Positions 9,944 to 19,001 of a stretch of 64,000 nt of DNA are shown here, in pieces. Source of the stretch: Jatrophihabitans telluris (lineage in GTDB: Bacteria > Actinomycetota > Actinomycetes > Mycobacteriales > Jatrophihabitantaceae); NCBI RefSeq assembly GCF_023516435.1, contig NZ_CP097332.1, positions 3,782,001 to 3,846,000 on the forward strand. The letters run 5' to 3'. The notes under the pieces are model-generated. The model made no database searches. It had not been told where the DNA came from and saw only the letters and a program-made list of their open reading frames with translations. Every line of letters starts with the position of its first letter. Position 1 is the stretch's first letter. The position numbers were made by a program, and so were the translations under genes.

Positions 9944-12232
9944 ATGTCTGATCACACGATCACCCGTCGATCCGCCTTGATCGGAGCCGGTACCGCCGGG
10001 GTGTTAGGGACAGTCGCTGCCAGCGGCTTACTGCCGGCGAGCGCGGATGCAGTGGGCGTCGCGCCGTCCGCCGCCGCGACAGCCGGTCATCCGGTATCTC
10101 GACCGGGCGCCGACGACCAGCGTGTGAACGCGCTGCTGAGGAAGATGACGCTGGCGGAGAAGATCGGGCAGCTGCAACTGCTCAACACCGAGGATCTGGC
10201 CAAGACCGCACTGGCCGGATCGATGCCACCCGGCGGTGTCTTCTCGGTCGTCGGCGCGGCCAAGCTCAACGCGCTGCAGAAGCTTGCCGTCGAGAACACT
10301 CGTCTGGGAATTCCCCTGATCTTCGGGCTCGATGTGATCCACGGCTACACCACGAACTTCCCGATCCCGCTGGCGCAGGCTTCCAGCTTCGACCCGGGCG
10401 TGGCTGTCACCGATGCCGAGATCTCCGCTGCCGAGGCACGCGCTAGCGGCATCACCTGGACGTACTCGCCGATGATGGATGTGACGCACGAACCGCGCTG
10501 GGGCCGGATCGCTGAAGGCAACGGCGAGGATCCCTATCTCACCAGCACCTTGGCCGCCGCGAAGGTAGGCGGCTATCAGGGCAACGACTACTCCCAGGCC
10601 AACCGGCTGGCCGCGTGCGCCAAGCACTACGTCGCCTATGGAGGGACCGAGGGCGGACGGGACTACAACACCGTCGACGTCTCGATCCAGGAGTTGCACA
10701 ACCACTACCTGCCACCGTTCAAGGCGGCGGTCGAGGCCGGTGTCGCTACCGTCATGACCTCGTTCAACACGGTGGCCGGAGTTCCCGCGCACGCCAATGT
10801 CTACACGGTGCGCGAGATCCTGAAGAACACCTACGGCTTCGACGGATTCGTGGTTTCGGACTACACCGGAATCCAGGAACTGATCATGCACGGCGTTGCT
10901 GGTAACGGTGCCGACGCCGCGGCGCTGGGAATCAACGCCGGGGTCGACATGGAGATGGTGTCGACCAACTACGTCGACTACGCAAGACAATTGCTCGCCG
11001 CGGGCCGGATCACGCAGGCCCAGATCAACGACGCGGTGCGGCGCATCCTGCGGGTCAAATTCGCGCTCGGCTTGTTCGAGCACCCGTACGTGGACGAGGC
11101 ACACGAGGTGACCGCGGTGTCGGCGGCCGCGCGCGCTGCCGCCCGCACGGCGGCGACCCGTTCGATGGTGCTGCTGAAGAACGACGGTGCCCTGTTGCCG
11201 CTGACCGGTACGCACAAGACCGGTCGCATCGCGGTGATCGGGCCGCTGGGCAACGCGACCTACGACCTCAACGGGACCTGGACAGGCCTGGGTACCGGCT
11301 CATCGACAACTCCTCCGGTCACCGTCGTCGACGGGATCAAGGCAGCCGCGCCCTCGGCCACCGTGACCTACACCGCCGGCTGTGGCATCGATTCGACGGA
11401 CACCTCGGGTTTCGCCGCCGCCCGGACCGCGGCGGCCCAAGCCGATGTCGTGATCCTTGCCGTCGGGGAAAGCGCGGCCGAGAGCGGTGAGGCTTCTGCC
11501 CGCAGCCTCATCGGCCTGCCCGGCGTGCAGGAGCAACTCGTCGCCGCCGTCGCCGGAGCCGGCACCCCCATCGTGGCCGTGCTGTTCAACGGCCGTCCAC
11601 TGACGCTGCAGCCGGTGGTCGACGTGGCCGGGGCCATTCTCGAGGCGTGGGCACCCGGGGTGGAAGCGGGTAACGCGGTCGCGGACCTGTTGTTCGGCAA
11701 GGTCAATCCGGGCGGAAAGTTGCCGGTGTCGTTCCCGAGGGCGGTCGGTCAGATACCGATCTACTACAACCACCTCAACACCGGACGTCCGGCCGATCCG
11801 CTGAACAAGTACACCTCGAAGTACCTCGATCTGCCCAGCGGACCACTGTTCGAATTCGGTTTCGGCCTGTCCTACAGCACTTTCGAGGTGAGTGGCTTCG
11901 CGCTCTCCTCGACCAGGATGAACCGCAGGCACGGCTCGATCAGGGTCACCGCATCGGTGCGCAACACCTCCGACGTCGCCGGGGACGAGGTCGTCCAGCT
12001 CTACATCCACGATCCCGTGGCCAGCATCGCGCAACCGGTTCGCCGCCTCCGCGGGTACCGACGAGTGAGTCTGGATCCCCAGCAGAGCACCACGGTGTCG
12101 TTCACCCTCACGCCTGCCGACGTGGGCTTCTACGACAACCAGGCTCGGTTCGTGGTCGAGCCCGGTCAGATCGAGGTCTATCTGGGGACGACGTCCTCTG
12201 CCCCGGACAAGGCCACGTTCACTGTCGTCTGA
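9944..12232 (+). CDS. Tat-exported glycoside hydrolase family 3 beta-glucosidase-like protein
   Basis: This GH3 enzyme (762 aa) should release terminal beta-linked glucose or xylose outside the cell. A twin-arginine signal is visible at the N terminus (TRRSALIGAG, then a hydrophobic run and ASADA). The N-terminal TIM-barrel domain shows the KHYVAYGG loop and the nucleophile Asp in GFVVSDYTG (about D306). The second domain has GEASARSLIGLPGVQE, and a fibronectin III-like domain ends the protein (DEVVQLYIHDPVASIAQPVR). Length and order match periplasmic BglX-type enzymes. It stands alone between two repeat arrays; the exact sugar cannot be read. Confidence 0.88.
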   Translation: MSDHTITRRSALIGAGTAGVLGTVAASGLLPASADAVGVAPSAAATAGHPVSRPGADDQRVNALLRKMTLAEKIGQLQLLNTEDLAKTALAGSMPPGGVFSVVGAAKLNALQKLAVENTRLGIPLIFGLDVIHGYTTNFPIPLAQASSFDPGVAVTDAEISAAEARASGITWTYSPMMDVTHEPRWGRIAEGNGEDPYLTSTLAAAKVGGYQGNDYSQANRLAACAKHYVAYGGTEGGRDYNTVDVSIQELHNHYLPPFKAAVEAGVATVMTSFNTVAGVPAHANVYTVREILKNTYGFDGFVVSDYTGIQELIMHGVAGNGADAAALGINAGVDMEMVSTNYVDYARQLLAAGRITQAQINDAVRRILRVKFALGLFEHPYVDEAHEVTAVSAAARAAARTAATRSMVLLKNDGALLPLTGTHKTGRIAVIGPLGNATYDLNGTWTGLGTGSSTTPPVTVVDGIKAAAPSATVTYTAGCGIDSTDTSGFAAARTAAAQADVVILAVGESAAESGEASARSLIGLPGVQEQLVAAVAGAGTPIVAVLFNGRPLTLQPVVDVAGAILEAWAPGVEAGNAVADLLFGKVNPGGKLPVSFPRAVGQIPIYYNHLNTGRPADPLNKYTSKYLDLPSGPLFEFGFGLSYSTFEVSGFALSSTRMNRRHGSIRVTASVRNTSDVAGDEVVQLYIHDPVASIAQPVRRLRGYRRVSLDPQQSTTVSFTLTPADVGFYDNQARFVVEPGQIEVYLGTTSSAPDKATFTVV

Positions 12233-12258
12233 CCCACCCGCACGGACGACTTCGCGCG

Positions 12259-12342
12259 CAACAAGGGCAACCTCAACGAGGTCTCGCGCGCAACAAGGGC
12301 AACCTCAACGGGGTCTCGCGCGCAACAAGGGCAACCTCAACG
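12259..12342. repeat. Three tandem copies of the 20-bp intergenic element, 32-bp period
   Basis: Copies of CAACAAGGGCAACCTCAACG start at 12259, 12291 and 12323 with a 32-bp period. The spacers (such as AGGTCTCGCGCG) differ from those of the 9.7-kb array but are alike within this one. They sit between the GH3 stop and the permease start. Confidence 0.95.
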
Positions 12343-12439
12343 GAGGGGGCGTGAGGGAAACGTGAGCGTTCCCGGGGGCGCGCGTGTGCGGCGGCGGGCA
12401 GCCCGGTGAGCGCCGCGCGGTCCTGCCATCGTCGATGGT

Positions 12440-14884
12440 GTGGCAACGACAGCACTGGAATACATCGACGATGATCTGCACCTCCCCGAGCGCACCGGGT
12501 ACCGGATCAAGCGCGCCCTGCTCGGACCGCCGCTGACCACGGCCCAGTTGCACGAGGAGAAACTCTCGAAGAAGGCCGCCCTGGGCGTGCTGTCCAGCGA
12601 CTGCATCTCCTCCTCCGCCTACGGGACCGAAGAGATGCTCATCGCGCTGCTGGCCGTGTTCGGCCTGGCGGGATTCAACATTCTCCTCCCGATGACCGCT
12701 GTCGTCCTGCTCGTCCTCGTCGTCATGACCCTGTCGTACCGGGAAGTCGTGACGGTCTACACCCGCGCGGGCGGGTCCTACGTCGTGGCCCGGGAGAACT
12801 TCGGACCGCGCATCGCGCAGATCGCCTCGGTGGCCCTGCTGATCGACTACATCGTCACCGTCGCCGTGCAGGCAGCCGCCGGGACCGCGGCCATCACCTC
12901 GCTCATCCCGAGCCTCGGTCACGGCAGCATCCCGCTGGCGATCACGGTGACCGTCGTCCTGGTCCTGGCGTATGGCAATCTGCGGGGCGTGCGAGAGGCC
13001 GGCCGCGCCTTCGCCTTCCCCACGTACTTCTTCGTCGTGGCCGCGGGCCTTGTCGTCATCGTCGGCCTGGTCCGTGAGCTCGCCGGAGACCTACCGAAAT
13101 ACCCCACCAACCTGCCCGGCATGATCGACGTCCACGACTCCGGCCACGCGATCTTCACCGGTGCCGCCATCTTCGTTCTGCTCAAGGCCTTCGCCAACGG
13201 TGGCTCGTCGCTCACCGGGCTGGAGGCCATCTCGAACGGGGTCAGCGCGTTCAAGAACCCGCCCGGCGAGAACGCGCGCCGCACCCTGTCGGTGATGAGT
13301 GCCCTGCTGGGCACGCTGGTACTGGGGATCAGCTACCTGGCCTACGAAACCCACGCCACCCCCTACGACCACGGAAGCCCGACCGTGATCAGCCAGGTCG
13401 CCAAAGCCGCTTTCGGCACCGCCTGGTACGGGCATCTCGGCTTCGTCATCGTCCAGGTAGCGACCGCGCTCATCCTCTACACCGGCGCGAACACCCCGTT
13501 CACCGGATTCCCCTTCCTGGCCAGTTTCATCGCCGACGACTCGTTCCTCCCCCGGCAGCTGACCCGGCGCGGACAGCGTCTGGCCTTCTCCAACGGCATC
13601 ATCGTGCTCACGGTGGCCGCGCTGGCGCTGCTGTTCGGCGTCGGCGCCCACGTCGACAAGCTCGTTCCGTTCTACGCGATCGGCGTCTTCACCGGGTTCA
13701 CGATGGCCGGATTCGGGATGGCTCGCTACCACCACACCCACCGCGAGAACCGGTGGCGCACCAAGCTCGCGGTCAACGCCACGGGGGGCGGCGTCTCGCT
13801 GCTCATCGTGGCGATCTTCGCGGTCGTCAAGTTCACCGAAGGCGCGTGGCTCGTCGTGCTGCTCTTCCCGCTCGGCTGGCTCGCCCTGATGCGTCTCAAC
13901 CGGCAGTACCGGGCCGAGGCCCGGTCCCTCGACATCGTGACCACGCAGCGCCGCCGTCGGGCCGATTCCGAGCCGCTCGATGAGCCCGGCACCGATCAGC
14001 CGCAGACTCCGCCGACCGCTCACTACCCGCGCCACGTCGTTCTCGTGCTCGTCGACCGGCTCGACCTGGCCGTCATCCGCGCGCTGCGCTACGCCGGTAG
14101 CCTGCGGCCGACGGACGTGCGCGCCGTTCACATCACCCTCGACTCGAGTGTGGCCGCCGAGCTTCGTCACGATTGGATCGAACGCGGCCTCGGCGACCGG
14201 GTGCCGCTGGAGCTGCTCGCCTGCCCCGACCGGCGCCTGATCCGGGCTTCGGCGACGCTCGCACTGCGGACGGTCATCCAGGACCAGGCCGAGGTCACCG
14301 TGTTGCTGCCCCGCCGCTCCTTCCGCCGGGGGTGGCAGCGCCTGCTTCATGACCGCACCGCCGACCGGATCGCCTACGCCGTCAGCCGGATCCCGCACGT
14401 CGCGGCCACGATCGTGCCGTTCGACACCACCTTGACCGCCGCGACCGGGGCCCATCACGACGAGCCGCGGCTGCCCACCGACACCACCGTGGACAGCGGT
14501 GTCGCCGCCCCCAGCGGCACGGACGCCGACAGCCGCACCGACACCGACACCGACACCGACACCGTGACCGGTGATCCCGGCGCCGCTCACCCGATCGCCG
14601 CCTTGCGGCGTGGCCAGGCGGTGGTCGTCGAGGGCACGATCAAGTCGGTTCAGGTCGGAACGAAGGCCGGCAAGTCCCTGGAGGTACAGGTGTTCGACCA
14701 CACCGGCGGGATCCGGCTCTTGTTCTTCGGACGAACGGCGATCCCGGGGCTCGAGCCCGGCACCGTGGTCAGGGCGAGCGGCCGGGTCGGTGAATACAAG
14801 GGCCACCTGGCACTGGCCAATCCCCGCTACGAACTGCTGGAGTGCTCCGAACCCGCGGCGTCGCCGTTCAGCTTGGCCAGGTAG
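12440..14884 (+). CDS. APC-superfamily permease (KimA/Rv2690c-like) with C-terminal OB-fold
   Basis: This 814-aa protein has about 12 membrane helices over residues 45-485, starting with the signature LSSDCISSSAYGTEEML, close to that of KimA-type potassium importers and the mycobacterial Rv2690c group. A cytosolic region (about 520-660) with a Rossmann-like pattern (HVVLVLVDRLDLAVIRALRY) follows. An Asp-Thr repeat (about residues 695-708) links it to a C-terminal OB-fold (AVVVEGTIKSVQVG to HLALANPRYELLE). The OB-fold appended to a permease is unusual. Potassium uptake is inferred from family resemblance only. The GTG start lies after the repeat array; the last 58 bp overlap the convergent CtaG-like gene. 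Confidence 0.75.
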   Translation: MATTALEYIDDDLHLPERTGYRIKRALLGPPLTTAQLHEEKLSKKAALGVLSSDCISSSAYGTEEMLIALLAVFGLAGFNILLPMTAVVLLVLVVMTLSYREVVTVYTRAGGSYVVARENFGPRIAQIASVALLIDYIVTVAVQAAAGTAAITSLIPSLGHGSIPLAITVTVVLVLAYGNLRGVREAGRAFAFPTYFFVVAAGLVVIVGLVRELAGDLPKYPTNLPGMIDVHDSGHAIFTGAAIFVLLKAFANGGSSLTGLEAISNGVSAFKNPPGENARRTLSVMSALLGTLVLGISYLAYETHATPYDHGSPTVISQVAKAAFGTAWYGHLGFVIVQVATALILYTGANTPFTGFPFLASFIADDSFLPRQLTRRGQRLAFSNGIIVLTVAALALLFGVGAHVDKLVPFYAIGVFTGFTMAGFGMARYHHTHRENRWRTKLAVNATGGGVSLLIVAIFAVVKFTEGAWLVVLLFPLGWLALMRLNRQYRAEARSLDIVTTQRRRRADSEPLDEPGTDQPQTPPTAHYPRHVVLVLVDRLDLAVIRALRYAGSLRPTDVRAVHITLDSSVAAELRHDWIERGLGDRVPLELLACPDRRLIRASATLALRTVIQDQAEVTVLLPRRSFRRGWQRLLHDRTADRIAYAVSRIPHVAATIVPFDTTLTAATGAHHDEPRLPTDTTVDSGVAAPSGTDADSRTDTDTDTDTVTGDPGAAHPIAALRRGQAVVVEGTIKSVQVGTKAGKSLEVQVFDHTGGIRLLFFGRTAIPGLEPGTVVRASGRVGEYKGHLALANPRYELLECSEPAASPFSLAR

Positions 14885-16089
14885 GCGTTGTAGGCGTTCA
14901 GGCTGGAATCCTCATCGTCGAAGTCCAGATCGTCGGCGGCGCTGGCCGGTGACCCGCCCGCGCCGGTGCGTTCGTCGAAGCTCACCCGGCGGGCCTGCTC
15001 CAGCCAGCCACTGCTGTCGTGCTTGCGACGTTCCGGATCGTTGAGCCAACCCAGCACCAGACCGATCATGATCGCGGCCATGATCCCGTCACCGCCGAAC
15101 CACATGATCGCCCCGCCGGTATGGGTGTCCGACAGGGTGTTCACGGACAACCCGGGTACGGCCAGCATCCGCACCGGCGTGCTGCCCTGCATGATCACGA
15201 TGCCGACGAAGGTGTCCACCGCCATCGACAGCGCCAGCATCAGCCAGCGCGCCGGAGTGGACAACTGCCAGCGGCCGGGAGTGTCACCGAGGATCAGCAG
15301 GAAAAACTGGCTGCCGATGACCAGGTAGACCAGATGCTCGACCTGACCGGCCCAGGGGTTGGTCATGATCGTGTCCATCAGGCCCGTGAGGTGGCTGCCC
15401 ACGATGACCACCGCGTAGCTGGCCAGCGCGACCGGGGGCGCGGTGAAGACGGTCCAGAACCGGCCCTGCAGGAAGCGCTCGAACGCCAGGCGACGGGACT
15501 CCGACAGCGCCAGCAGCGCCAGCTCGATCGGCCGCCCGGCCATCAGCAGAGCCGGCGCGACCATCACGAAGCCCAGGTGACCCAGCATGTGCGCCGAGTA
15601 CAGCGCCATGTCGTAGACGCCGATGCTGGCGCAGGTGCACACCACACACACCGCGAGCCCGGCGAGGAACAGGGCCGTGCGTGCCCCGCTCCAGGCCATC
15701 GTCCGGTGAACCTTGAGCACAGCCGTCAGATACGCCGCCGCGGCGAGCACCACGAACGCGACCGCGATCGAGTCGAGCTGCCAGGTCCTCAGCAGGGAGG
15801 TCCCGAGTAGCTGCCCCAGATCGTTTCCGGCCCCCATCCGCAGCAAGGCGTCAGCGGCCTGGCCGTGGTGCATCGCGCCGCTGCCACCGGAACCGGCGTC
15901 CATCGTCCCCGCCGCGGAACCACGCATCGACAGGTACCGCACGACCGCGGCGACGAGGCCGGCCAGGATGGTCAGCGCCAGCAACCAGACGCTCCACAAG
16001 GGTGCACCGTGACTCGCCGGAGCGGTGCCAGTCCGATCCGCCGCAGTCGGAGAATCCGCGCGCGAGGCCACGCCGCCACGGTACGTCAC
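14827..16089 (-). CDS. Cytochrome c oxidase assembly factor CtaG-like (caa3_CtaG) membrane protein
   Basis: This 420-aa protein has about eight or nine membrane helices and matches the caa3_CtaG family, proposed to act in assembly or copper loading of heme-copper oxidases. Visible pieces are a Met/His-rich segment (SGAMHHGQAADALLRMGAG), YSAHMLGHLGF, VEHLVYLVIGSQFFL, and a C-terminal MWFGGDGIMAA before the last helix. An acidic tail (DDLDFDDEDSS) follows. I chose the GTG at 16089, which has GGCGAGG upstream; 16071 is possible. The 3' end overlaps the convergent permease gene by 58 bp. Confidence 0.75.
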   Translation of the reverse strand: MTYRGGVASRADSPTAADRTGTAPASHGAPLWSVWLLALTILAGLVAAVVRYLSMRGSAAGTMDAGSGGSGAMHHGQAADALLRMGAGNDLGQLLGTSLLRTWQLDSIAVAFVVLAAAAYLTAVLKVHRTMAWSGARTALFLAGLAVCVVCTCASIGVYDMALYSAHMLGHLGFVMVAPALLMAGRPIELALLALSESRRLAFERFLQGRFWTVFTAPPVALASYAVVIVGSHLTGLMDTIMTNPWAGQVEHLVYLVIGSQFFLLILGDTPGRWQLSTPARWLMLALSMAVDTFVGIVIMQGSTPVRMLAVPGLSVNTLSDTHTGGAIMWFGGDGIMAAIMIGLVLGWLNDPERRKHDSSGWLEQARRVSFDERTGAGGSPASAADDLDFDDEDSSLNAYNAYLAKLNGDAAGSEHSSSS

Positions 16090-16241
16090 GAGCGGACGCC
16101 GCCTCGCCGGCTCCAGGTCCACCGCGGTCCGAGGACGGCCGCCGGCCCAGCGAAGCCGATCATTTCTGCGCATTCACCCGCACCGGGCGGCCACCGGCCG
16201 CTAGATTCTTGCTGATACACCGACTCTGAGGAGGTAAACCG

Positions 16242-16421
16242 ATGGACTTCGACGGCTTGAAGGACAAGGCGCTGGGCTTCGTTCACGACAACAAGGACAA
16301 GGTCGAGGACGGCGTGGAGAAGGCTGCCGACTTCATCCAGGACAAGGTCGACAACGACAAGGTCGACGCCGGCGTGGAGAAGGCCAAGAACGTCGTCACC
16401 GACAACCTGGACAAGCTGTAA
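16242..16421 (+). CDS. Small charged helical protein, Rv0909-antitoxin-like
   Basis: A 59-aa protein with sequence of the type MDFDGLKDKALGFVHDNKDK, built of repeated Lys/Asp amphipathic stretches (DKVEDGVEKA, DKVDNDKVDAGVEKA). An AGGAGGT ribosome site lies 5 bp before the ATG, one of the strongest in the window. It resembles small actinobacterial proteins annotated as Rv0909-family antitoxins, but no toxin gene is adjacent, so a toxin-antitoxin role is not supported here. It ends at a strong hairpin. Confidence 0.8.
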   Translation: MDFDGLKDKALGFVHDNKDKVEDGVEKAADFIQDKVDNDKVDAGVEKAKNVVTDNLDKL

Positions 16422-16440
16422 CCAGCAGCATGAAGGAGCG

Positions 16441-16467
16441 CCCGGCGGTCTGGTTCAGGCCGCCGGG
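16441..16467. terminator. Bidirectional hairpin terminator
   Basis: A 12-bp stem (CCCGGCGG-T-CTG pairing with CAG-G-CCGCCGGG, one T-G wobble) with a GTT loop lies between the small plus-strand gene and the 3' end of the convergent extradiol-like gene, whose stop codon is inside the loop. There is no T-run, as is usual in high-GC actinobacteria. Confidence 0.65.
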
Positions 16468-17147
16468 ACGTAGCTGAGCACGGGATACCAGACGCCGAAC
16501 GGGTCCCCCACGTAGTGCGTGGTCACGGCCCAGTCACGCCGATCAGCACCAGCACCAGCACCAGCACCGGCACCGGCACCGGCACCGGCACCGGCACCGG
16601 CACCGGCACCGAGGACACCAGCGAGGATCTGCCAGCCCACCCGTCCGGCCACCAGCAGTTCGCCGGCCAGGGCCGGATCGATCGCCGCCAGCACCTCGGC
16701 GTCCGGCTTCTGCAGCGCGTCGGTCACCACCCCGTCGAAGGGATGCGCCCGCTCGTCCAGGTAGCCGGGCGCCTTCACCGTCCGGCAGGCCGAACCGTCG
16801 GCCACCACCAGGATGCCCGTTCGGCCGGCACGGGCCGCCAGTTTCCCGCCCGCCGCCACGCACACCCCGGGCTCGGCGGTCTCCGCCAACAACAACTGCT
16901 CAACCGGCACGTCGGCGTCCGCCGCGGCAAGCAGGCACCTGCCCACTTGCAGGCTCAACGGCTCGCCGACCTCGACCGGGCGGATCTGGCCGACTACGAC
17001 CACCCGCTCGGGGCGGGCGGCCAACAACACGTCGATGGCCTCTACGCACGCCGCGCGCAACAGTTCGACCTCGGCCACCGGCAAGCCGGTACGGCCCGGC
17101 AGCAGCACCGGCGCCTGCGGTACCGAGGCGATCGCCACCACGGTCAT
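16455..17147 (-). CDS. Class III extradiol dioxygenase-like protein with Ala-Gly repeat
   Basis: A 230-aa protein starting MTVVAIASVPQAPVLLPG, resembling the class III extradiol dioxygenase (LigB-like) fold proteins found beside folP2 and gpgS in actinobacteria. I see no full set of the metal-binding histidines expected of an active dioxygenase, so the function is open. Residues about 178-200 are a pure (AG)n run encoded by 6-bp repeats; it interrupts the domain before the conserved C-terminal end HYVGDPFGVWYPVLSYV. The ATG lies 13 bp after the folP2-like stop, so it belongs to the thiE-gpgS-folP2 operon. Confidence 0.6.
   Translation of the reverse strand: MTVVAIASVPQAPVLLPGRTGLPVAEVELLRAACVEAIDVLLAARPERVVVVGQIRPVEVGEPLSLQVGRCLLAAADADVPVEQLLLAETAEPGVCVAAGGKLAARAGRTGILVVADGSACRTVKAPGYLDERAHPFDGVVTDALQKPDAEVLAAIDPALAGELLVAGRVGWQILAGVLGAGAGAGAGAGAGAGAGAGAGADRRDWAVTTHYVGDPFGVWYPVLSYVPAA
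16544..16611. repeat. 6-bp tandem repeat inside the extradiol-like gene
   Basis: (CAGCAC)n changing into (CGGCAC)n, about 11 units, read on the minus strand as alternating Ala-Gly codons. The unit keeps the reading frame, so copy number can vary without breaking the gene. Confidence 0.9.
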
Positions 17148-17160
17148 CGGCGCGCCCCGT

Positions 17161-18021
17161 TCACGCGAGTCCTCGAACGGCACGGCGGGGCGGGACGTCG
17201 CCACGAATGGCCGCCACCATGTCGAGCACCTGCCGGGTCTCGGCCACGTTGTGGGCCCGGAAGACCGACGCACCCTCCCAGGCGGAGACCGCCGTGGCCG
17301 CCAGGGTGCCGAGCAATCGCTGATCCAGCGCAAGATCGAGCGTCTCGCCCACGAAATCCTTGTTCGACAGCGACACCAGGACCGTCCAGCCGGTGTCGAC
17401 CATTTCGCGCAGGCGCCTGGTCACCTCCAGCGAGTGCCAGGTGTTCTTGCCGAAGTCGTGACCGGGGTCGATCATGATCCGGTCCCTTGCGACCCCGAGC
17501 GACACCGCCCGCTCGGCCTCGGCCACCGTGCGCCGGAGCACGTCGGCCATCACATCCGGGTAGTCGATGCGGTGCGGACGCGTCCGGGGCGCCGCTCCAC
17601 CGGCGTGCGTGCAGACCAGCGCCGCGTCGTACTCGGCGGCCACCATCGCCAGCTCCGGATCGTGGCCGCCCCACGCATCGTTGAGGAGGTCCGCGCCGGC
17701 CTGGCACACGGCGCGGCCGACCGAGGCTCGCCACGTGTCGACCGAGATGATGAGCTCGGGATACCGCTCGCGGACCGCGGCCACGAAGTCGACCGTCCGC
17801 CGGATCTCCTCGGCCGCATCGACGTCCTCGCCCGGAGCGGCCTTCACCCCACCGATGTCGACGATCTCGGCGCCGTCGGCGACCACGCTGTCCACCCGCT
17901 CCAGCGCCTTGCCGAAGGCGAAGGTCGCCCCCCGGTCGTAGAAGGAGTCAGGCGTGCGGTTCACGATTGCCATGATCAGCAAGGCGCTGTCGGCAAAGCG
18001 CTGTCGGCCCAGTCGCAGCAT
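17161..18021 (-). CDS. Dihydropteroate synthase paralogue, FolP2-like
   Basis: The protein (286 aa) has the DHPS TIM-barrel signature NRTPDSFYDRG near residue 21, EIVDIGGVKAAPG, ISVDTWRASV, LLNDAWGG and a C-terminal SVFRAHNVAETRQ. It is placed directly after gpgS, as in the mycobacterial Rv1207-Rv1208 pair. The mycobacterial FolP2 is reported not to act as a true dihydropteroate synthase, so the reaction here is uncertain. The ATG overlaps the gpgS stop by 1 bp (TGATG). Confidence 0.85.
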   Translation of the reverse strand: MLRLGRQRFADSALLIMAIVNRTPDSFYDRGATFAFGKALERVDSVVADGAEIVDIGGVKAAPGEDVDAAEEIRRTVDFVAAVRERYPELIISVDTWRASVGRAVCQAGADLLNDAWGGHDPELAMVAAEYDAALVCTHAGGAAPRTRPHRIDYPDVMADVLRRTVAEAERAVSLGVARDRIMIDPGHDFGKNTWHSLEVTRRLREMVDTGWTVLVSLSNKDFVGETLDLALDQRLLGTLAATAVSAWEGASVFRAHNVAETRQVLDMVAAIRGDVPPRRAVRGLA

Positions 18022-19001
18022 CAGGCGGGCGCCGAATCCGCAAAAGGATAGGCCTGCACGGTGATCGCCGGGGGGCGTTCGGCGATCGGTACGTCACGCG
18101 CCCGCCAGAATCCCTCGACGCTCCGGTCGTACTGGTACAGGTCGGTCCAGGCGTGGGTGTAGCCCACCGAGGCGGGCGGACGCCCGCGATTGAGGCGCCG
18201 GGTCGCGGTCGCCAGGATCTCCGTCGCCATCACGCCCAGGTCGTGCACGTTCTGGTGGGAATGGCCGCGCTGGCCGAGATCGACCTGAGCCACGGCCCCC
18301 AGTCCGTGCCGCCACACCGTGTCGGTCAGGGTCGCGAACTCGACCCCGTAACCGACCGGGAAGGGGAGTGTCTCGGCCAGGCTGCGTCGCATCGCCCATT
18401 CCCCGGCCAGCGGTTGGACGACGCCGGACAGGATGGGCCAGTGCAGATTGATCAGTGGACGCGCCACAAGTTCGGTGACCCGTCCACCCTGCGGTGAATG
18501 GCCACCGTCGGCGGAGGAGAACAGCCGGTCGTAGAACCCTTTCACCAGCGACACCTTCCGATCACGCAGCATCGGGCCGAGCAGACCCGTGATGAAGTGC
18601 GCACCCCACTCGGTGAGGTCGGCATCGATGAAAGCGACGATGTCCCCGCGGGTCACGAACAGCGAGCGCCACAGGGCCTCACCCTTGCCGGGCAGCGACT
18701 TCAGGCCGGTCTCGATCGCGCCGGCCGCATAGACCTGCGCGCCCGCCTTGGCGGCCAGGGCCGCGGTGGCGTCCGTCGAGTCGGAGTCGATCACCACGAG
18801 CTCGTCGACCAGACCCGGTTCCACCAGCGCGTCGGAGATCCGGCTCACCACCTCGGCCACGGTCGCTTCCTCGTTGCGCGCCGGGATCACCACCGAGATG
18901 CTCAGGTTCTGCTCTCGCTTTCGCTCCAGCAGTTCCGGCAGGGTGAAGTCCGTTGCCAGGTAGGTGTGGCTGTCGAACCATCGACGGGCCGCCAGCTCCA
19001 T
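18021..19001 (-). CDS. gpgS: Glucosyl-3-phosphoglycerate synthase
   Basis: GpgS (326 aa) is a GT81 glycosyltransferase that moves glucose to 3-phosphoglycerate, the first step to methylglucose lipopolysaccharide or glucosylglycerate. Seen: WFDSHTYLATDF at the N terminus, VIPARNEEATVAEVV, VVIDSDSTDAT, the metal-binding IDADLTEWGAHF and FPVGYGVEFATL. Size matches the mycobacterial enzyme. The start is the ATG that overlaps the thiE stop (TGATG); a longer frame upstream is the shadow of thiE. Confidence 0.92.
   Translation of the reverse strand: MELAARRWFDSHTYLATDFTLPELLERKREQNLSISVVIPARNEEATVAEVVSRISDALVEPGLVDELVVIDSDSTDATAALAAKAGAQVYAAGAIETGLKSLPGKGEALWRSLFVTRGDIVAFIDADLTEWGAHFITGLLGPMLRDRKVSLVKGFYDRLFSSADGGHSPQGGRVTELVARPLINLHWPILSGVVQPLAGEWAMRRSLAETLPFPVGYGVEFATLTDTVWRHGLGAVAQVDLGQRGHSHQNVHDLGVMATEILATATRRLNRGRPPASVGYTHAWTDLYQYDRSVEGFWRARDVPIAERPPAITVQAYPFADSAPA

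Noticed and set aside
13091-14806. Long minus-strand open frame (571 codons) opposite the KimA-like permease
   Set aside because: It mirrors the codon bias of the real gene; its translation is Gly/Arg/Asp/Glu-rich without motifs. Similar antisense frames opposite nuoF, nuoD, the GH3 gene and the sheath were left out for the same reason.
16242-16421. Toxin-antitoxin pair around the 59-aa Rv0909-like protein
   Set aside because: No small partner gene is adjacent; both neighbours are well-defined convergent or unrelated genes.
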